Assembly (NCBI GenBank): GCA_037954235.1 | Contig: JBBMOA010000001.1 | Span: forward strand, 361,001 to 425,000 | Direction: 5' to 3' | Source: Aulostomus chinensis | Taxonomy: Eukaryota; Chordata; Actinopteri; Syngnathiformes; Aulostomidae | Length of the DNA: 64,000 bases | Shown here: positions 61,601 to 64,000 of the stretch, in pieces | Numbering within the stretch: position 1 is the first letter of the stretch | Layout: each line of letters begins with the position of its first letter | The notes under the pieces: model-generated | Database searches by the model: none | What the model was told of the DNA's origin: nothing | Seen by the model: only the letters and a program-made list of their open reading frames with translations | Program-made: the position numbers and the translations under genes

Positions 61601-64000
61601 TTACTGTCGCATGATTTTGAGGTTCGTAGCAACACTTATTACATGACTGTCAGCATCACTTTGAGGTTATTCGAAAGTTTCACTCCATTACTGTTAGCAT
61701 CATCTTGAGTTCATTAGCAACTCTTCCGACATCACTGTTGCATTATTTTGAGGTTCGTAGCAACTCTTAGTACATGACTGTCAGCATGACTTTGAGGTTA
61801 TTCGAAACGTTCACTCCATTACTGTTAGCATCATCTTTAGTTCATAAGCAACTCTTCCGACATCACTGTTGCATTATTTTGAGGTTCGTAGCAACTCTTA
61901 GTACATGACTGTCAGCATGACTGTGAGGTTATTCGAAACGTTCACTCCATTACTGTTAGCATCATTTTGAGTTCATTAGCAATTCTTACTAAATCACTGT
62001 CGCATCATTTTGAGATCATTAGCAATTCTTCTGACATCACTGTCGCATTATTTTGAGGTTCGTAGCAACTCTTACAACATGACTGTCAGCATCACTGAGG
62101 TTGTTCGAAACACTGACTACATCACTGTCAGCATAACTGAGTTGATTAGCAACTATCACTACATTACTGTTGGCATCATTTTGAGTTCATTAACAATTCT
62201 TCCGACATCCATGTCGCAATATTTTGAGGTTCGTAGCAACTTTTACTACATTACTAATGGCATCATTTTGAGTTCATCAGCAATTCTTCCGACATCACTG
62301 TCGCAATATTTTGAGGTTCGTCGCAACTCTTACTACATGACTGTCAGCATCACTTTGAGGTTATTCGAAACTTTCACTTCATTACTGTTAGCATCATTTT
62401 GAGTTCATCAGCAATTCTTACTAAATCACTGTCGCATCATTTTGAGATCATTAGCAATTCTTCTGACATCACAGTCACATTATTTTGAGGTTCATAGCAA
62501 CTCTTACTACATTATTGTTGCATTATTTTAAGGTTCGTAGCAACTCTTACTACATGACTGTCAGCATCACTTTGAGTTTATTAGCAATTCTCATGACATC
62601 ACTGTAGCATTGAATTGAGTTCATTAGCTACTCTTACTAAATGACTGTCAGCATCACTTTGAGGTTATTCGAAACATTCACTCCATTACTGTTAACATCA
62701 TTTTGAGTTCATTAGCAATTCTTACTACATCACTCTCGCATCATTTTGAGTTCATTAGCAATTCTTACTCCATTACTGTTAGCATCATTTTGAGTTCATT
62801 TGCAATTCTTACTACATCACTGTCGCATCATCTTGAGATCATTAGCAATTCTTCCGACATCACTGTCGCATTATTTTGAGGTTCGTAGCAACTCTTAGTA
62901 CATGACTGTCAGCATCACTTTGAGGTTATTCGAAAGTTTCACTCCATTACTGTTAGCATCATCTTGAGTTCATTAGCAATTCTTCCGACATCACTGTCAG
63001 TATTTTTGAGGTTCGTAGCAACTCTTACTACATTATTGTTGCATTATTTTAAGGTTCGTAGCAACTCTTACTACATTACTGTCAGCATCACATTGAGTTT
63101 TTTAGCAACTATCACTACATTACTGTTAGCATCATTTTGAGTTTATTAGCAATTCTTCCAACATCACTGTCGCATTATTTTGAGGTTCGTAGCAACTCTT
63201 ACTACATGACTGTCAGCTTCACTTTGAGGTTGTTCGAAACACTTACTACATTACTGTAAGCATGACTGAGTTGATTAGCAACTATCACTACATTACTTTT
63301 AGCATCTTTTTGAGTTCATTAGCAATTCTTCCGACATTACTGTCGCAATATTTTGAGGTTCGTCGCAACTTTTACTACATTACTGTCGCATTATTTTGAG
63401 GTTCATAGCAACACTTACTACATGAATGTAAGCATCACTTTGAGGTTATTTGAAAGTTTCACTGCATTACTGTTAGCATCATTTTGAGTTCATGAGCAAT
63501 TCTTACTACATCACTGTCGCATCATTTTGAGATCATTAGCAATTCTTCCGACATCACTGTCGCAATATTTTGAGGTTCGTAGCAACTCTTACTACATTAC
63601 TGTTGCATTAATTTAAGGTTCGTAGCAACTCTTACTACATTACTGTCAGCATCACTTTGAGTTTATTAGCAACTATCACTACATTACTGTTAGCATCATC
63701 TTGAGTTCATTAGCAATTCTTCCAACATCACTGTTGCAATATTTTGAGGTTTGTCGCAACTTTTACTACATTACTGTCGCATTATTTTGAGGTTCGTAGC
63801 AACTCTTACAACATGACTGTCAGCATCACTTTGAGGTTATTAGAAAGTTTCACTCCATTACTGTTAGCATCATTTTGAGTTCATTAGCAATTCTAACTAC
63901 ATCACTGTCGCATCATTTTTAGATCATTAGCAATTCTTCCGACATCACTGTCGCATTATTTTGAGGTTTGTAGCAACTCTTAGTACATCACTGTCAGCAT

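Larger units (their letters stand above)
33899..64000 (+). repeat. Right satellite array, same family, inverted
   Basis: Head-to-tail 43/44-bp monomers of the same family as the left array but in reverse-complement orientation: plus-strand blocks read GCATCATTTTGAG, GTTCGTAGCAACTC and TTACTACATCACTG. About 690 monomers are present and the array continues past the window end. It begins with subfamily B (to about 43395) and then changes to subfamily A. The 66-130 codon open frames on the plus strand (for example 62010-62402) are translations of repeated pentamers with residue patterns repeating every 70 or so residues, so they are not called as genes. Confidence 0.97.
43396..64000 (+). repeat. 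Subfamily A domain of the right array
   Basis: From about 43396 the monomers switch to the types that fill the left array. They read in the order CTGTCAGCATCACTTTGAGG (44), CTGTTAGCATCATTTTGAG (44), CTGTCGCATCATTTTGAGATC (43; first 20 bases shared), CTGTCGCAATATTTTGAGG (43) and CTGTCGCATTATTTTGAGG (43), a pentamer of about 217 bp with frequent 3- and 4-unit variants. Past 58650, duplications of 1128, 1084 and 390 bp are seen (26, 25 and 9 monomers), marked by GAGGTCATTCGAAAG at 57583, 58711, 59795 and 60185. Confidence 0.85.

Noticed and set aside
39804..62402. Plus-strand open frames of 61-130 codons in the right array
   Set aside because: Same explanation, on the other strand because the array is inverted; the internal peptide repeats follow the pentamer.
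33899..64000. CENP-B box in the monomer (TTCGTAGCAACTC)
   Set aside because: Only the TTCG core and one A fit; the required CGGG end is absent, so centromere identity is not supported by this motif.

Overview
The window is eukaryotic DNA and most resembles a teleost fish. The signs are a vertebrate laminin alpha-5-like exon cluster with GT/AG splice sites, a PIF/Harbinger-type MITE with a MADF-domain remnant, and a ZBED-type hAT transposase remnant with introns. There are no operons, rRNA, tRNA, CRISPR arrays or prokaryotic genes. The taxon is an inference from these gene families.

About 94% of the window is one AT-rich satellite family with a 43/44-bp monomer. It forms two blocks in opposite orientation: a left array (1-29806) and a right array (33899-64000), read here as - and +. 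Monomers are organised in three tiers: the 43/44-bp monomer; a recurrent pentamer of about 217 bp (three 43-mers plus two 44-mers); and kilobase-scale higher-order repeats (HORs). The left array holds a 5344-bp repeat seen twice (the first copy carries an 825-bp tandem duplication), then five near-identical copies of a 3383-bp HOR (7057-23754, the last one 217 bp short), then a mixed segment. The right array begins with about 9.5 kb of a different subfamily (B, 33899 to about 43395, with a duplicated 2.3-kb block). It then returns to subfamily A, which includes a 4545-bp tandem duplication (49561-58650) and a run of smaller in-register duplications.

Between the arrays is a 4.1-kb non-satellite island (29807-33898). 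On its minus strand lie at least five consecutive exons matching the domain IV/laminin-EGF part of laminin alpha-5 (lama5). Most show single-base frame breaks against the family. Their introns hold a 65-bp minisatellite and an eight-copy 43-bp minisatellite. Further right on the plus strand are a 470-bp Harbinger-like MITE (promoter-like CCAAT/ETS/YY1 cluster, truncated MADF reading frame, CTCF-like core) and a hAT/ZBED transposase remnant cut off by the right array.

No intact protein-coding gene was found. The many 60-130 residue open frames inside the arrays are stop-free readings of the repeat. They lie mainly on the minus strand on the left and on the plus strand on the right, as expected from the inversion. 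The points of most interest are the inverted satellite architecture around stranded laminin exons, the multi-scale in-register repeat hierarchy, and the question of whether the gene fragments are true pseudogenes or are damaged by consensus errors next to unassemblable repeats.
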